Positions 61,741 through 64,000 of a stretch of DNA of 64,000 bases are shown here, in pieces. The notes below the pieces were generated by a model. It worked only from the letters and a program-made list of their open reading frames with translations. It had not been told where the DNA came from and did no database searches. The stretch lies in assembly GCA_022747635.1 (NCBI GenBank), contig JAKTNV010000004.1:89844052-89908051 (forward strand), read 5' to 3'. The number at the start of each line of letters is the position of its first letter. Position 1 is the stretch's first letter. The position numbers were made by a program, and so were the translations under genes. This stretch comes from Hetaerina americana. Taxonomy: Eukaryota > Arthropoda > Insecta > Odonata > Calopterygidae.

Positions 61741-63075
61741 ACCTGACCTTTTTTGTGTATCTTTTAATGTAGTTGGTCCAAGAAGTTAGCAAAAAAATTT
61801 CCAGTAATTGTTTGAACAGTGGGAAGATAATCTATCATCAGAATCCCCAGATATTACATATTCTCTTATTTCTAACTGTTTCACTTACTTTAACTACTTT
61901 ATTTATTCTTTCCGGTCATAAATTGTCAAATTACTGCTATCGATTTTTCACTTGGCAAAAAGCAAAGTATGTTTCAGAACCCTAACAAATTCGTCCTCTC
62001 GGACGTCAATGGAGAAATATACTAACTCTCGACGTGACATCCAGTGTACCCGTTGTTCCTTTTCGTAATCATCACGTGGATCGGACGCCAAAGTGGCCAC
62101 TCTGGATACAATATGTATGTACATTCGGTTTTGTGCAAGGACCAGATGTTTGACGCCACTTTCATCCGGTTTTTTTTTTATTATTATAAGAATGTTAGAC
62201 GGAGCTATTTCTCACCTCTTCCGCACGTGAGCTACTGATGACTGTCCACGCGCCCTGGTAGGCCTCCGGGGAACAATTTATGCGTATTCAGATTAATCGT
62301 AGGAGGCGAAAATGAGGAAAAAATGGATCACGTTTTCACATTGCGATGCGATGTGGTGGTGTGCTAGCGGCATTACCCTACCACCTCCGCTCTTTGTGGG
62401 TGTGTTTTCCCTCTTCCGAATCGATCCCCAAGCGTCTGCCGCGATCTCACCCGGCCGCGATAAATGCCCGCGCCTTCCCCCGTGCGCCCACGGAGACACG
62501 TCCATTTGTTTCCCAGTCACAGAAGTGGGTTTTAAAAAATGGGAGACGTTTTTCTTGCGGTGCAATTCATTCGTTCATCTCATTATTCGTGGGGAGTGAA
62601 AAGGGGGGTCTTTATCTGGGGACGTCGCTTTTCGACTTGACAGCGCCCTGCATGACATTTGCTGGTTTGCGGTCCGCGGGTGCGACTTCGCCGCCTTGCC
62701 AAACTGGTCACCTCCCTCCCCCCTCGCACCGTGTGAGCCACACGAGACGAATATTTTGGCCCCTCGTTTCTCGGTGATTTTCCTTCCCGATAGACGAGGG
62801 GATGCACTACCCTGCTTTGCTGCCCGTTGATTCGAGGTTCATCTCGCAATGCAACCCACCTACCCGCTCGTAACGGGTGCGGGGCCCATGTCCCTCTCGA
62901 TCATCCACATCTCTTGTACAATTGTGCCTTTCCGCATTTTCGGCTGTAATGCAGATTAAATGGTTATGTTTTGTTTATTTATTTAATTTAATTTTGTTAA
63001 CTTCTGGCTGATTAATTGTCGTGATGGCGAATACAATTGAAGTTAAGGTGGTGTACTGCGTGAGATTTTTTGAGT
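61741..63075. other. Gene-free stretch with GC-rich patch
   Basis: AT-rich to about 62280. 62300-62880 is GC-rich, with overlapping open frames (143 codons plus, 90 codons minus) and no domain. 62900-63010 is AT-rich. Confidence 0.45.
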
Positions 63076-63079
63076 GTTT

Positions 63080-63600
63080 TGGACCAACACGGTCAAAGTA
63101 GTAAGGACGTAAGGAGCAGAATTTCGCTAGGCAAAGAGGCTTTCACAAGGAGGAGGGAGTTGATGACAGGGATGTTGAGTAAGGATGTTAATAAAGGCTC
63201 GTAAAAACTTTGATATGGAGCGTAGCAATGTACGGCGCGGAAACGTGGTCATTGAAGCAGCAGGATAGACGTAGATTGGAGGCTTTTGAAATGTGGGTGT
63301 GGAGAAGAATGGAGAAGGTGAAATGGACAGAGAAGAAAACAAACGAGGAAGTACTTGGTATGGTGGGCGAAGAGAGGGGTTTGCTGGGAGCAATCCTATG
63401 GAGGCAGGAAAAGTGGCTGAAGGGGGTATTGACCGGCAGCGGGATGTTGAAGACTGTGATAGAGGGGAGAATGTTGGGCAAAAGAGGAAAGGGAAGGAAC
63501 AGGATAGGGTTGTTGGACGGGATGAAGGGAGGAAGAAAGTACTCAGAGATGAAGAGGGACTTGATTTTGAGTAGGATGATGGATTTTGTGTTTTGTTAGG
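63080..63600 (+). mobile_element. RTE-type LINE C-terminal fragment (best-preserved copy)
   Basis: An open frame of 129 codons (63210-63599) begins after a degraded stretch reading DVRSRISLGKEAFTRRRELM. It contains IWSVAMYGAETWSLKQQ, LEAFEMWVWRRMEKVKWTEK, TNEEVLGMV and GMLKTVIEGRMLGKRGKGRN. This order is the conserved region downstream of the reverse transcriptase core in RTE-type elements; no catalytic domain is included. It ends at a stop at 63597-63599, close to an AATAAA at 63604-63609, and so looks like a genuine 3' end of a heavily 5'-truncated insertion. Six other fragments in the window can be aligned to it or its subfamily. Confidence 0.78.
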
Positions 63601-64000
63601 AGTAATAAAATTTTTCTTTGTTGTTGTGTCCATCCAAAAACCTAGCTTAACAGGTAGATTACCTTAAAAAAAATATGCGGTGCTGAAATTGGTAAAGGTT
63701 GGTTATATTTAGCGTTTTATTATTGCGCGTGGTTTGTCACGTCAAGTATTTGAATTCATTGTACTGCCTTTTGTTTTATCAACAATGATGTATGCTTAAA
63801 GATGCAGGTGTTAACCGACGGTGATATGTGGCGAAAAAATAACGAGAAAACTAAACTGAATCGCAGACGCATTCACTTGGTGGATTGGAAGCTCGATCGA
63901 AATGATAGCTTTATATTCTACACAATGTAATCTTTATACGCATCAACCAATTTTCTCTTACACGCATTGATTCTCTCAAAAGTAACTGAATAGGTCGAGA
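63601..64000. other. AT-rich end of window, nothing recognised
   Basis: The first few bases may be the 3' UTR of the LINE fragment. The rest has short frames only. Confidence 0.45.

Noticed and set aside
63127..63633. 168-codon Ser/Pro/Phe-rich minus frame
   Set aside because: It is the antisense of the RTE fragment, whose plus-strand reading matches known conserved blocks.

Overview
This window looks like intergenic or deep-intronic nuclear DNA of an animal, most likely an arthropod. That assignment is inference from the transposon mix: degraded mariner-family DNA transposons, RTE-type and CR1/Jockey-type LINE remnants, and tRNA-derived SINEs, in a broadly AT-rich background with long (TA)n arrays. 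I found no intact protein-coding gene, no rRNA, no CRISPR array and nothing operon-like. Long open frames occur mainly in C/T-rich or GC-rich stretches and show no recognisable domain, so I do not call them genes. I cannot name the species, and spliced exons of a divergent gene could be missed by eye.

Layout. 2.1-3.1 kb holds a CR1/Jockey-type reverse transcriptase remnant (minus). 7.0-7.7 kb holds two RTE pieces placed tail to tail. 12.6 kb has a tRNA-derived SINE head. 18.2, 23.5 and 26.3 kb carry short RTE 3' fragments. 21.7-22.0 kb holds a tRNA-like sequence inside a 10-bp inverted repeat, with near-identical ~40-bp direct repeats outside it. 29.2-29.6 kb is a LINE 3' end that recurs at 42.3-43.1 kb, where it abuts a longer decayed RTE element (40.9-42.3 kb). 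Two copies of a second SINE family sit near 39.0 and 44.8 kb. 43.2-47.6 kb is rich in palindromes and (TA)n: a 46-bp near-perfect palindrome, three TA arrays and a ~222-bp foldback. Another RTE remnant lies at 46.0-46.6 kb.

50.2-61.8 kb contains four separate mariner-type remnants. Two retain recognisable terminal inverted repeats (50209-51094 and 56269-57030) and both are internally deleted non-autonomous copies. The last RTE fragment is at 63.1-63.6 kb.

Between these, GC-rich, CpG-containing, often pyrimidine-biased patches of 300-900 bp (for example 3.1-4.0, 5.0-5.9, 8.3-9.0, 11.8-12.3, 18.7-19.5, 20.2-20.8, 30.4-31.3, 32.1-33.0, 48.2-49.1, 57.3-59.0 kb) alternate with AT-rich DNA. Several contain homopolymeric C or G tracts of 10-16 nt. 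Their role is unknown. All element calls come from reading translations and hand alignment between copies; no database search was possible.
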